Assembly: GCF_000720135.1 (NCBI RefSeq)
Contig: NZ_JOIU01000008.1
Location: forward strand, 62,001-126,000
Reading direction: 5' to 3'
DNA length: 64,000 nt
DNA from: Streptomyces sp. NRRL S-1022
Lineage (GTDB): Bacteria > Actinomycetota > Actinomycetes > Streptomycetales > Streptomycetaceae
Positions 1-10,005 of this stretch are shown here, one piece after another; within the stretch, counting starts at the first letter, position 1, and each line of letters opens with the position of its first letter. The translations under genes and the position numbers were made by a program. The notes under the pieces were generated by a model, which saw only the letters and a list, made by a program, of their open reading frames with translations, was not told the DNA's origin and searched no databases.

Positions 1-261
1 GGCGTTGAACTCCTGCGTCCGGTCGCCCGCGAACACCAGGTGGGAGTGGGAGTCCACGAAGCCCGGCAGCACCGCCCGGCCGCCCGCGTCGACCCGGTTG
101 TCGGTGGCGGGTGCTTTGCTGGATTCACCGGTCCACGCGATGCGGTCGCCGTCGATGACGACGGCCGCGTCCTGGACCAGACCGAGGGGGGAGCCGTCAC
201 CCAGGGAGGGGTCGTTGGTGACCAGCGTGGCGATGTTGGTGATGACGGTGCTGCTGCTCAT
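1..261 (-). CDS. hutI: Imidazolonepropionase, N-terminal part (cut by window edge)
   Basis: Imidazolonepropionase hydrolyses 4-imidazolone-5-propionate to N-formimidoyl-glutamate, the third step of histidine breakdown, in the cytoplasm. Only the first 87 codons are inside the window, from the ATG at 261. The visible part has the beta-sandwich start of an amidohydrolase and the metal-binding motif [12 protein letters not shown] (the first His-x-His of the family). It lies 20 bases downstream of the hutF stop on the same strand, so it is the last visible gene of the hut operon. The reading frame is open to base 1. The catalytic domain lies outside, so integrity of the whole gene cannot be judged. 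Confidence 0.93.
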   Translation of the reverse strand, partial: MSSSTVITNIATLVTNDPSLGDGSPLGLVQDAAVVIDGDRIAWTGESSKAPATDNRVDAGGRAVLPGFVDSHSHLVFAGDRTQEFNA

Positions 262-281
262 GGTGTCCTCGTGGGTGATCG

Positions 282-1619
282 TCAGGCGCGGAGGGCTTCG
301 ACCGCCCGCGCGAGGGCCTGCGGCACGTCCGGTACGAGCGTGTGCGCCCCGTCGCGTACGACATGCCTGCCGCCCACGACCGTATGCCGTACGTCGGCCG
401 CGCCCGCCGCGAAGACGGCCGTCTCGGCGCCCAGCCGGGGCAGCGGTCCGGCCGTCCTGACCGAGTCCAGGGCGATCGTCGTCAGGTCGGCGAGCGCGCC
501 GGGTTCGATCCGGCCGGCCTCGTCCCAGCCGAGGGCGGCGTGGCCGTCGGCGGTGGCGGCCCGCAGCAGGGCGGCGGCCGTCCAGTGGCCGCGGGTGCGG
601 GTGCGCAGCCTCTCGTTCAGCTCCATCGCGCGCGCCTCTTCGAGCAGGTCGATGACGGCGTGGCTGTCGGAGCCGAGGGAGAGCGGGGAGCCGGCCCGCT
701 GGAGGGCGACGGCCGGCCCGATGCCGTCGGCCAGGTCCCGTTCGGTGGTGGGGCACATGCAGGTGCCGGTGCCCGAGCCGCCGAGCAGGGCGATGTCCTC
801 GTCGGTGAGGTGGGTGCTGTGCACCCCGGTGGTGCGCGGTCCGAGCACGCCGTGGTCGGCGAGCAGCCGGGTGGGGGTGCGGCCGTGCGCGGCGAGGCAG
901 GCGTCGTTCTCGGCGGTCTGCTCCGACAGGTGCACGTGCAGCGGGGCCCGCCGCTCCTGCGCCCAGCCCGCCACGGTCGCCAGCTGGGCGGCGGGCACGG
1001 CCCGTACCGAGTGGATCGCCGCCCCGATCCGTGCGTGGTCCCGCTCCTCGAGAACCGCACAGCGTGCCGCCCAGGCCTCCGCGCTGCCGTCGGAGAACCG
1101 CAGCTGGTGGGTGTCGGGGGCCTCGCCGAAGCCGGAGGAGAGGTAGCAGGTGTCGAGGAGGGTGATGCGGATGCCGGCCTCGGCGGCGGCCGCGATCAGC
1201 GCCTCGCCCATGGCGTTGGGGTCGGCGTAGGGGGTGCCGCCGGGGGCGTGGTGGACGTAGTGGAACTCGCCGACGCAGGTGATGCCGGCGAGGGCCATCT
1301 CGGCGTACACCGCGCGCGCCAGGGCGTGGTAGGTCTCCGGGGTCAGGCGGTCGGCGACGGAGTACATCACCTCGCGCCAGGTCCAGAAGGTTCCGGAGCC
1401 GACCTGGACCGTGCCGCGCAGCGCCCGGTGGAAGGCGTGGCTGTGGGCGTTGGCGAGCCCCGGCAGGGTCAGCCCGCGCAGCACCTCGGCGCCGGGCGGC
1501 GGGGCGGGCGTGCCGGTGCGGACGGCGCCGATCCGCCCGTCCGCGACCTCGACGCTCACCCCCGGCTCGACGTGGGTGCCGAGCCAGGCGTGCTCCAACC
1601 AGTAGGTTCCGTCGGTCAC
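282..1619 (-). CDS. hutF: Formimidoylglutamate deiminase
   Basis: This 445-residue amidohydrolase converts N-formimidoyl-L-glutamate to N-formyl-L-glutamate and ammonia, the fourth step of the five-step histidine route. Metal-site motifs are in order: HSH at residues 59-61 within [20 protein letters not shown] in the middle, and [11 protein letters not shown] toward the C-terminus. The length is normal for HutF. The start is GTG at 1619, because this codon overlaps the stop of the upstream amidohydrolase (GTGA, 1616-1619), a typical coupling signature. It belongs to the hutU-M20-hutF-hutI operon. A guanine or chlorohydrolase-type deaminase of the same superfamily is the only real alternative, and the hut context argues against it. 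Confidence 0.92.
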   Translation of the reverse strand: MTDGTYWLEHAWLGTHVEPGVSVEVADGRIGAVRTGTPAPPPGAEVLRGLTLPGLANAHSHAFHRALRGTVQVGSGTFWTWREVMYSVADRLTPETYHALARAVYAEMALAGITCVGEFHYVHHAPGGTPYADPNAMGEALIAAAAEAGIRITLLDTCYLSSGFGEAPDTHQLRFSDGSAEAWAARCAVLEERDHARIGAAIHSVRAVPAAQLATVAGWAQERRAPLHVHLSEQTAENDACLAAHGRTPTRLLADHGVLGPRTTGVHSTHLTDEDIALLGGSGTGTCMCPTTERDLADGIGPAVALQRAGSPLSLGSDSHAVIDLLEEARAMELNERLRTRTRGHWTAAALLRAATADGHAALGWDEAGRIEPGALADLTTIALDSVRTAGPLPRLGAETAVFAAGAADVRHTVVGGRHVVRDGAHTLVPDVPQALARAVEALRA

Positions 1620-2865
1620 CTGCAGGCCAGCCCTTCCAGTACGTCGGCGAGTGCGTGCACCCCGGCCACGCAGTCGTCCTCGGCCGCGGACTCGGCCGGG
1701 GAGTGCGAGACTCCGGTGGGGTTGCGCACGAACAGCATGGCGGTCGGAATGCTCCCGGACAGGATCCCGGCGTCGTGTCCCGCGCCGGTGCCGAGGACGG
1801 GCACCGTCAGGCCGGTGTCCTTGCCGAGGATCCGGGCCAGTTCGTCCCGCAGGGCGTGGTCGAACTCCACGACCGGAGTGAAGGACTCCCGGACGACGTC
1901 GAGGTCGATGCCGTGCGCGGCGGCGTACTCCCGCGCGGCCTTCTCGACACCGCCCACCACCGTGTCCAGGGTCTCCTGGTCGGCGGCGCGGGAGTCGAGC
2001 CAGCCGCGCACGAGGGACGGGATCGCGTTGACCCCGTTGGGCTCGACGGAGATCTTCCCGAAGGTGGCGACGGCACCGGCGAGTTCGGCCTCGCGGCGGG
2101 CGGCGAGCACGGTCTCGGCGTACGACAGCATCGGGTCGCGGCGGTCCACGAGCCGGGTGGTGCCGGCGTGGTTGGCCTCGCCCCGGAAGTCGAACCGCCA
2201 CCGCCCGTGCGGCCAGATGGCGCTGGCGACGCCGACCCGGTCGCCGGACAGGTCCAGCGCGCGGCCCTGTTCGACGTGCAGCTCCACGAAGGCGCCGATC
2301 CGGGCCAGCCGCTCGGGGTCGGGCCCGATGGCCTCGGGGTCGTACCCGGCGGCCTCCATGGCGCGCGGCAGGCTGATCCCGTCCCCGTCGGTGAGCCGGT
2401 GCGCCTGTTCCACGGTCAGCTGCCCGGCGGTGAGCCGGGACCCGACACAGGCGAGCCCGAACCGGGCCCCCTCCTCGTCCCCGAAGTTGACGATGGCGAG
2501 GGGCCTCGCGAACTCCGCTCCCCGCCCGCGCAGTTCGTCCAGCGCGGCGAGGGAGGACACCACCCCGAGGGGGCCGTCGAAGGCCCCGCCGTCCGGCACG
2601 GAGTCGAGGTGGGAGCCCGTGACGACGGCGTCCCCGGCGGCGGGGTCGCCGAGCCAGGCCCACTGGTTGCCGTTCCGGTCGACCTCGTAGGCCAGCCCCC
2701 GGTCCTCGGCCTGCTGCCTGAACCAGGCGCGGCAGTCGGCGTCGGCCCCGGTCCAGGCGTAGCGCCGGTAACCGCCGGAGTCGGGGTGCCGCCCGATGGG
2801 GAGCAGCTCCGCCCACATCTCGTGGAAGGAGCCGCCCCCGGCGGGCCGCGACACCTGGGCCTGGG

Positions 2866-2869
<4 letters not shown>
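1616..2869 (-). CDS. M20-family amidohydrolase in hut operon (allantoate/N-carbamoyl amidohydrolase type)
   Basis: A 417-residue dinuclear-metal M20 peptidase-family amidohydrolase of the allantoate amidohydrolase / N-carbamoyl-L-amino-acid hydrolase group. Visible metal and substrate motifs are [35 protein letters not shown] and a late GTGAGHDAG. The GTG start at 2869 overlaps the hutU stop by four bases, and its own stop overlaps the hutF start by four, so it is translationally coupled on both sides. No allantoin or purine genes are nearby. The pathway step not otherwise covered in this operon is hydrolysis of N-formylglutamate, so the likely substrate is an N-acyl (formyl) glutamate. That assignment is inference from position; the family call is firm. 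Confidence 0.88.
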
Positions 2870-4530
<1,661 letters not shown>

Positions 4531-4554
4531 CGTCAGCCTCCTCCTGTGCCTACG

Positions 4555-4583
4555 TCTATTCACATCCTGTCTTCCTGAATAGA
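4555..4583. promoter_or_regulatory. Putative hut operator (8-bp inverted repeat)
   Basis: A perfect inverted repeat, TCTATTCA (4555-4562) and TGAATAGA (4576-4583), separated by 13 bases, so the half-site centres are two helical turns apart. It overlaps the predicted hutU -10 box and spacer, the usual place for a repressor site. The regulator is not proven; the RpiR protein at 8995-9837 is a candidate. Confidence 0.6.
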
Positions 4584-4592
4584 GCTAGTCAA
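4564..4592 (-). promoter_or_regulatory. Predicted hutU promoter
   Basis: On the minus strand TTGACT (4587-4592) is followed after 17 bases by CAGGAT (4564-4569), a good match to the Streptomyces vegetative -35/-10 pattern. The start of hutU is 34 bases downstream of the -10 box. Confidence 0.55.
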
Positions 4593-4669
4593 TACGCCGG
4601 AGGGCCGCGTCCGCGTGCGGCGGGTGTTTGGCTGGAAGCACCGGTAGCCGAGACAGGACGGGGAGACCC

Positions 4670-6040
4670 ATGGCGGACATCGACGGCCGGGCCCGGGAGC
4701 GGGCGGACCGGCGGGACCGGGCGGTGCGGGCGGCCGTCGAGCAGGGCCTGCTGGGCCCGGACGCGGCCGTGGCGGGCCTGCTGGACGTCACCGGGATCCG
4801 GGAGTCGGCGGCGGCGCTGCGGGCGGCGTTCGACGCCGTGACGGCGCCCGGCACCCCGGTGCTGCACGCCTTCGCGGTGAAGGCGACCCCGCTGGTGCCG
4901 GTGGTGCGGCTGCTGCACGAGGCGGGCATCGGCGCCGAGGTGGCCAGCCCCGGCGAGCTGGCGCTGGCCCGGGCCGCCGGGGTGCCGCCCGCCCGGACGG
5001 TGCTGGACTCGCCCGCCAAGACCCCGGCGGAGCTGCGCGAGGCGCTGGCCCTGGGCGTCGCGGTGAACGCCGACAACCCGCAGGAACTGGAGCGGCTCGA
5101 CGCCCTCGTGTGCTCCGCCCCCGCCCGGTCCCCGCTCGGGCTCCGGGTCAACCCGCAGATCGGCGCCGGCAGCATCGGGGCGACCTCGACGGCGACGCGA
5201 ACCTCGAAGTTCGGGGTGGCCCTGCGGGACGAGGGGGCGCGCGAGTGGGTCGTACGGGCGTACGCGGAGCGGCCGTGGCTGACCCGGCTGCACGCGCACA
5301 CCGGCTCGCAGGGCATCCCGCTGCCGCTGCTGGCGCGGGGCGTGGCGGAGGTGTACGCGCTCGCGGAGGAGATCAACACGGCCGTGGGGCGGCGGCAGGT
5401 GGACACGATCGACATCGGCGGCGGGCTGCCGGTGGACGTGACGTCGGAGGCGGCGGAGCCGACGCACGACGCGTACGCGCGCGTGCTGGCCGGCCGGGTG
5501 CCGGGGCTGTTCGACGGGCGGTACGGGCTGGTGACCGAGTTCGGGCGGTCGCTGCTGGCCAGGCACGGGACGGTGGTGACCCGGGTGGAGTACGCCAAGA
5601 GCGCGGGCGGGCGGCGGATCGCGGTGACCCACGCGGGCGCGCAGGTGGCGGCGCGGACGGTGTACGCGCCGGGGACGTGGCCGCTGCGGATCGCCGCGTA
5701 CGACGCCGGGGGGCGGCCGAAGACGGGGCCGGAGGTGGTGCAGGACGTGGCCGGGCCGGCCTGTTTCTCGGGCGACCTGCTCGCCGAGGGGCGCGCGCTG
5801 CCGCGGCTGGAGCAGGGCGACTACGCGGCGGCGCTGGACACGGGCGCGTACGGCTTCGCCCACCACTACGCCTACAACTCCCTGGCCCGGCCGGGCGTCT
5901 ACGGCTACGTGCCGGACGGCGCCGGGGGCATGGCCTTCGCGGTGGTGCGGGAGCCGCAGACGCTCGCGGAGGTGGTGGCCGAATCCGGAGGGGCGCACGC
6001 GTCCGCGCTCACCACCCTCCGCGCCCCCGGGAGCCGTTGA
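4670..6040 (+). CDS. PLP-dependent decarboxylase, diaminopimelate/ornithine decarboxylase fold III
   Basis: A 456-residue fold-type III PLP enzyme related to diaminopimelate decarboxylase. The PLP lysine is K71 in HAFAVKATP, followed by the barrel motifs HTGSQGI and DIGGGLP; late motifs GPACFSGD and LDTGAYGF replace the GPxCESxD and GAY signatures of LysA. It departs from canonical LysA at the Cys-Glu-Ser loop, so the substrate may be another basic or carboxylated amino acid. The ATG at 4670 has GGACGGGGAG upstream and is preferred to a TTG at 4628. It diverges from hutU with 139 bases between, so it may share the hut regulatory region. No lysine or polyamine genes are adjacent. Confidence 0.82.
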   Translation: MADIDGRARERADRRDRAVRAAVEQGLLGPDAAVAGLLDVTGIRESAAALRAAFDAVTAPGTPVLHAFAVKATPLVPVVRLLHEAGIGAEVASPGELALARAAGVPPARTVLDSPAKTPAELREALALGVAVNADNPQELERLDALVCSAPARSPLGLRVNPQIGAGSIGATSTATRTSKFGVALRDEGAREWVVRAYAERPWLTRLHAHTGSQGIPLPLLARGVAEVYALAEEINTAVGRRQVDTIDIGGGLPVDVTSEAAEPTHDAYARVLAGRVPGLFDGRYGLVTEFGRSLLARHGTVVTRVEYAKSAGGRRIAVTHAGAQVAARTVYAPGTWPLRIAAYDAGGRPKTGPEVVQDVAGPACFSGDLLAEGRALPRLEQGDYAAALDTGAYGFAHHYAYNSLARPGVYGYVPDGAGGMAFAVVREPQTLAEVVAESGGAHASALTTLRAPGSR

Positions 6041-6219
6041 CAGACCCCGGCCACCTCTCGAACAAATGGTTCAACGGCCGTGCCACACACCTCGGTTGAC
6101 CCACACTAGTACGCCGGACGCATGTTCCACCGGAAAATGCCAAACGCCTCACCCCCCGCATCTACGTTGCGTAGTGTCGGCGTCACTCAACCGGAGTTCC
6201 AGGCGGGAGGGGAGCCACG

Positions 6220-6603
6220 GTGCCCGGAATCGACGAGTGCTTACTGGAAGCGATGCGGCTGCCCGGTGCCCGGGGGGCCGCGCTGGTGGACTGGACGAGC
6301 GGCCTGGCCCTCGGCACGGTCGGGGAGGCGCCCGGCGGCGACCACGAGACGACCGCCGCCGAGGCCGCCGAACTGGCCCGGATGGCCGCCGAGTACGGCA
6401 CCTTCGCGGCGGCCGGCGACGACCGGCCACCCGTGGAGGACGTGATCATCAGCAACGGGGACAGCTACCACCTGCTGCGCTTCGTGGACACGTCCTTCGA
6501 CAGCAGCGTGTTCCTGCACCTGTGGCTCGGCCGTGAGGAGGGCAACCTCGCGCTCGCCCGGATCCGGCTCGGCGAGATGGCCGCGCGGCTGGTGCTGGGA
6601 TGA
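6220..6603 (+). CDS. Roadblock/LC7 domain protein (first of three)
   Basis: A 127-residue single-domain roadblock/LC7 protein. The diagnostic pattern is present: an N-terminal helix, then GARGAALVDWTSGLALGTVG, a central helix, and VEDVIISNGDSYHLLRF. In bacteria these proteins dimerise and act as scaffolds or GAPs for small Ras-like GTPases (MglB; CvnB of Streptomyces conservons). GTG at 6220 is used, preceded by GGGAGGGGAG. Its stop overlaps the next start as ATGA (6600-6603). It resembles the fourth gene of this cluster (same LVDYTSGMALGTMG-type core), which suggests duplication. The partner GTPase is not encoded in the window. Confidence 0.82.
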   Translation: MPGIDECLLEAMRLPGARGAALVDWTSGLALGTVGEAPGGDHETTAAEAAELARMAAEYGTFAAAGDDRPPVEDVIISNGDSYHLLRFVDTSFDSSVFLHLWLGREEGNLALARIRLGEMAARLVLG

Positions 6604-7412
6604 CCGTGGTCAGCGCACCGCAGCCGGCCCTCCCCGTGCGGGACAAGGCGGCCACCCGCGCCCTGTCCCCCATGCTGACCCGGCTCGCCGAGGAGCGGGC
6701 CACCGGCGTCCTGGTCCGCGAACACGGCGTCCTGCACCTCGCCGAGGGCCGGGTGGTGCACGCCGAGAGCCCCCTCGCCCCCGGCCTCGACGTGCTCCTC
6801 ACGGCCCACGGCACGCTCGCGGGCGCCGCCTGGCAGCAGGCCGCGGCCCGGACCCCGGGCCCGCTGCACGCGGCCGAACTCCTGCTGCGCTCCGGGGTGC
6901 TGCCCACGGGCGCGCTGGAACTGTGCCACCTGGACGCGGTGTACGACGCCGGGTACTTCGCACTGGCCCCGAGCAGCACCCCCGGGCGGTTCCGGTACGA
7001 CCACGCGCCCCGCCTCGGCCCGCTGCCCTCGGTTCCCGTGGTCGCGCTGGAGCGCGAGACGCTGCGCCGCCGGCTGCTGCTGCACCGGCTGTGGCCCGAC
7101 CCGGCCGCCGACAGCGCGCCGCTGATCCGCGCGGACCCGGTCGGCGGACGTGCCCCGGGCGCGCCGGTCACCCCCCGGCAGCGGGCCGTCCTGGACCGGG
7201 TGGACGGCGTCCGCACGGCCATCGACATCGCCCGGAACCTGGGCCGGCAGGCGTTCCACACGCTGGTCGACGTACGCCGGCTCACGGCGGCCGGGCAGAT
7301 CGCACCCGCGCCCACGGCAGCCGCCCCGCCACCGCCGCCGCCCTACCAGGTCACCACCGACCCCGACATCGCGCTGCTGAAGAGGCTCAGGGATGCGCTG
7401 GAGGCGCTTTGA
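6600..7412 (+). CDS. DUF4388-like (PATAN) regulator with C-terminal winged-helix-like region
   Basis: A 270-residue protein. The first ~100 residues follow the DUF4388/PATAN pattern (short beta hairpins such as GVLVREHGVLHLAEGRVVHAESP), a module often joined to response regulators and GTPase signalling. A proline-rich middle follows. The C-terminal part (about 190-240: TPRQRAVLDRVDGVRTAID, then FHTLVDVRRLTAAGQI) looks like a winged helix-turn-helix, as in many such regulators. It starts inside the previous stop (ATGA) and is 31 bases before the next roadblock gene, so the four genes form one unit. No kinase or receiver domain is present. The function is likely signal transduction, but the output is unknown. 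Confidence 0.6.
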   Translation: MTVVSAPQPALPVRDKAATRALSPMLTRLAEERATGVLVREHGVLHLAEGRVVHAESPLAPGLDVLLTAHGTLAGAAWQQAAARTPGPLHAAELLLRSGVLPTGALELCHLDAVYDAGYFALAPSSTPGRFRYDHAPRLGPLPSVPVVALERETLRRRLLLHRLWPDPAADSAPLIRADPVGGRAPGAPVTPRQRAVLDRVDGVRTAIDIARNLGRQAFHTLVDVRRLTAAGQIAPAPTAAAPPPPPPYQVTTDPDIALLKRLRDALEAL

Positions 7413-7443
7413 ACGGCACCGCCCCGCCGAGAGGAGAGACCTG

Positions 7444-7923
7444 ATGGTGGCCGAAGAGGAGCTGAGCGGCGTCGTGGAGGAGCTGCGCCGGCTGCGCACC
7501 CGGGTGCCGCAGCTCACCGGCGCCCTCGCCGCCGGCGTCGACGGCCTCGTCGTCGCCCACGACACCCCCGGCGTCGACCCGGACGGCCTGGCCGCGCTCA
7601 CCGCGGCCGCGCTCGGCGTCGCCGTGCGGGTCGCCGACGCCACCGGGCACGGCGGCTTCCGCGAGCTGCTGGTGCGCGGCGAGCGCGGTTACATCTCGAC
7701 CTACGCGGCCGGCCGCACCGCCGTCCTGACCCTGCTCGCCCAGGACCGGGTCAACGTCGGCCGGCTCCACCTGGAGGGCCGCCGGGCCGGCGCCCGCATC
7801 GGAGAGCTGCTGGACGCCGCCGAGGCCGTACGCCCGCTGCCCAGGACCACCCCCGCACGCACCCGCACCCCCCGCGCGCCCCGCACCACGGCGGCCGAGG
7901 CGCGCACCGCAACCGACAGCTGA
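7444..7923 (+). CDS. Roadblock/LC7 domain protein (second of three)
   Basis: A 159-residue protein with a roadblock/LC7 core (PQLTGALAAGVDGLVVAHDT, then YISTYAAGRTAVLTLLA) and a disordered Arg/Pro/Thr-rich tail of about 30 residues. The ATG at 7444 is preferred to an upstream ATG at 7393 because GAGGAGAG lies about 7 bases before it and the extra 17 residues are unlike the family. It differs more from the other two roadblock proteins, with a longer N-terminal helix (EELRRLRTRVPQL). This hints at heterodimer formation within the cluster. Eleven bases separate it from the third roadblock gene. Confidence 0.75.
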   Translation: MVAEEELSGVVEELRRLRTRVPQLTGALAAGVDGLVVAHDTPGVDPDGLAALTAAALGVAVRVADATGHGGFRELLVRGERGYISTYAAGRTAVLTLLAQDRVNVGRLHLEGRRAGARIGELLDAAEAVRPLPRTTPARTRTPRAPRTTAAEARTATDS

Positions 7924-7934
7924 AGGGAACCACC

Positions 7935-8309
7935 ATGGCCAACACCGAGACCGCACTGAAGGAAGCCCTCACCTCCATCGAGGGCGCCACCGGCGTCGCG
8001 CTCGTCGACTACACCAGCGGGATGGCGCTGGGGACGATGGGCGGCAGCAAGAGCTTCGACCTGAACGTGGCCGCCGCCGGCAACACCGACGTCATCCGCG
8101 CCAAGATGCGCACGATGGAGATGCTCGGCCTCAAGGCCGGCATCGAGGACATCCTGATCACCCTGTCCGACCAGTACCACCTGATCCGCCTGCTCAGCAG
8201 CCGGGGCGGCAACGGCCTGTTCCTGTACCTGGTCCTCGACTCCAGCCGGGCCAACCTGGCGATGGCCCGGCACCAGCTGAAGCGGATCGAGGAGGAACTG
8301 GAGGTCTGA
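7935..8309 (+). CDS. Roadblock/LC7 domain protein (third of three)
   Basis: A 124-residue roadblock/LC7 protein with the clearest family match in the cluster: an N-terminal helix, GATGVALVDYTSGMALGTMG, a charged helix, then IEDILITLSDQYHLIRLL and a C-terminal LDSSRANLAMARHQL helix. It aligns end to end with the first gene (6220-6603), sharing the VDxTSGxALGT and D-x-YHLxR patterns. The start is ATG 7935 with AAGGGA upstream. It is the last gene of the four-gene unit and converges on the membrane-protein gene at 8317. The expected role is a signalling scaffold or GTPase-regulatory homodimer; no GTPase is nearby. Confidence 0.85.
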   Translation: MANTETALKEALTSIEGATGVALVDYTSGMALGTMGGSKSFDLNVAAAGNTDVIRAKMRTMEMLGLKAGIEDILITLSDQYHLIRLLSSRGGNGLFLYLVLDSSRANLAMARHQLKRIEEELEV

Positions 8310-8316
8310 CAGCGGC

Positions 8317-8901
8317 TCAGACCAGGGCCGCGGTACGGCGGCGGGCCCCGCCGGGGGCCGCGTCGCCGGCCGCGACGCCGGTACCGCGCAGGCCCTTGAC
8401 GGCCTTGCCGGCCGGGCGTCCGCCGCGCCGGTCGAGCCAGTCGACGCGCACCCACAGCAGCGTCTCCCGCGTCCGCTCCAGCCGCCCGAGCCAGGCGGCC
8501 TTCAGCCGCAGCCCGGTGCCGAGCCCGGCCAGCAGCATGCCGCCGGCCGCGGGCACCGCGAAGGCGGAGCCGAGCGCGAGCGCCCCGCCCAGCAGCAGCC
8601 ACCAGCGGTGGCCCCGGCGCCAGGCGCGCACGGTCACCGCCCGGTCCTGCAGGACGTCGTACCTGCCCGCGCGGGCCGCCCCGCGGGCGAGGGCGGTGTA
8701 GCGGCCCCGCCGGACGAGTGCCACGACGGCCGCGCCGGCCAGGAACAGCACGGCCCCGGCCAGCACCCCGATCCGGCGCCCGGTCACTCCCCCGGGCACG
8801 GTCCCGATCCCCGCGGCGACCACGCCGAGCCACCACAGCGGGGCGGCCCCCGCCCGTACGACGACGGCCACCCGGGCCAGTCCCTGTCCTCCGCGCGCCA
8901 C
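8317..8901 (-). CDS. Small integral membrane protein, function unknown
   Basis: A 194-residue Ala/Gly/Arg-rich protein with two clusters of hydrophobic segments: WWLGVVAAGIGTVPGG and IGVLAGAVLFLAGAAVVAL near the N-terminus, then WWLLLGGALALGSAFAVPAAGG. Between and after them are strongly basic cytoplasmic stretches. I do not recognise a family beyond Streptomyces membrane proteins of unknown function. GTG 8901 is chosen as start because GGGAGG lies 5 bases upstream; a longer ATG at 8934 has no ribosome site. Convergent with the roadblock cluster (7 bases between stops). Confidence 0.6.
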   Translation of the reverse strand: MARGGQGLARVAVVVRAGAAPLWWLGVVAAGIGTVPGGVTGRRIGVLAGAVLFLAGAAVVALVRRGRYTALARGAARAGRYDVLQDRAVTVRAWRRGHRWWLLLGGALALGSAFAVPAAGGMLLAGLGTGLRLKAAWLGRLERTRETLLWVRVDWLDRRGGRPAGKAVKGLRGTGVAAGDAAPGGARRRTAALV

Positions 8902-8994
8902 GTCAGCCTCCCGTGTCACGTGTCCACAGCGCATGGGTCTCGCAGGGAAGCTAGCGGCAGAACGTGAGACGAATCTGAGAGCGGCGGGGCGAGG

Positions 8995-9837
8995 TCACTC
9001 CACGAACAGACCGCGGGCCGCCGCCTTCGTGTCGAACTCCTCCAGCCGGGCCTGGGCCTGCGGCAGGTCGTCGCAGAGGGCCTCCAGCAGCACCCGGCCG
9101 AGCAGCATCGGCGCGCAGGCGGTGTCGAAGGCGAGGCCGGTGCCGACGGCGGCGGGCAGCAGCAGGTCGGAGTGCTTGGCGACCGGCGCGAACGCCGAGT
9201 CGGCGACCGTGACGACGGTCAGTCCGGCGTCCTTGGCGTAGGCGAGGGTGTCCACGACCTCGCGGGGGTGCCGGGGCAGCGCGAAGCACAGCAGCGCGGT
9301 GGCGCCGGCCCGGACGGCGGCGTCGATGCGGTCGTGGATCATCGTGCCGCCCTCGTTGAGCAGCCGGACGTCCGGGTGGACCTTGGCGGCGAAGTAGGCG
9401 AAGCCGTAGGCCTGGGAGGCGGCGGCGCGCAGGCCGAGCACCGGCAGCGGGCGGGAGGCGGCGAGGACCCGGCCGGCCTGCTGCACCGGGCGCGGGTCGG
9501 CGAGCAGCTCGGCCAGGTGCCTCAGGTTCTCGATCTCGGCCTCGACGGCCTGCTGGTACTCGTTGTAGGCCGAGGCCCCGGCGGCCGGTTCGGCCGGGAC
9601 GACCTCGCGCAGGTGCCGGCGCAGGGCGGGGTAGCCGTCGAAGCCGAGGGCGACCGCGAACCGGGTCACCGAGGGCTGGCTGACCCCGGCCAGTTCGGCC
9701 AGCTCCACGCTGGACAGGAAGGGCACGTCGGCGGCCCGGCGCACCATGCTGTGCGCGATGCGGCGCTGGGTCGGCGTGAGCCGGTGACCCTCGAAGAGCG
9801 CCTGCAATCGGTTGGCAGGGCTGTCGGTGCCGCTCAT
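8995..9837 (-). CDS. RpiR/HexR-family transcription regulator with SIS domain
   Basis: A 280-residue regulator. Residues about 1-80 form the RpiR helix-turn-helix (ELAELAGVSQPSVTRFAVALGF); residues about 110-260 form a SIS domain that binds phosphosugars or, in some members, other small metabolites (PVLGLRAAASQAYGFAYFAAK, LCFALPRHPREVVDTLAYAKD). ATG 9837 is preceded by GGAGGGGGAG; the longer frame to 9915 is not needed. It lies about 5 kb from the hut operon. A site resembling the hutU operator with identical 13-base spacing lies upstream of it (9911-9939), so it may control hut genes; that link is inference. A near-palindrome at 9931-9948 is an alternative autoregulatory site. Confidence 0.88.
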   Translation of the reverse strand: MSGTDSPANRLQALFEGHRLTPTQRRIAHSMVRRAADVPFLSSVELAELAGVSQPSVTRFAVALGFDGYPALRRHLREVVPAEPAAGASAYNEYQQAVEAEIENLRHLAELLADPRPVQQAGRVLAASRPLPVLGLRAAASQAYGFAYFAAKVHPDVRLLNEGGTMIHDRIDAAVRAGATALLCFALPRHPREVVDTLAYAKDAGLTVVTVADSAFAPVAKHSDLLLPAAVGTGLAFDTACAPMLLGRVLLEALCDDLPQAQARLEEFDTKAAARGLFVE

Positions 9838-9910
9838 CACGTAACTCCCCCTCCGGATTACTCGACGCCCCGGGAGAGTACAGCGCCGAGGCACGGCCGG
9901 ACACGGGCCG

Positions 9911-9948
9911 TCCATTCAGACAGTGTGCCACTGCATACCGTTATACAG
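9911..9948. promoter_or_regulatory. Candidate operators upstream of the RpiR gene
   Basis: Two overlapping patterns are visible. TCCATTCA (9911-9918), 13 bases, then TGCATACC (9932-9939) matches the hutU operator half-sites at 7/8 and 5/8 with the same spacing. CTGCATA-CCGT-TATACAG (9931-9948) is an 18-bp palindrome with one mismatch per arm. They lie 74-111 bases upstream of the start codon. Confidence 0.35.
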
Positions 9949-10005
9949 CGGGCCCGGGGGCCAGCCCCAGTGCGGCGCAGCCGGCCGCTCCCTAGGCTGA
10001 CCGTC

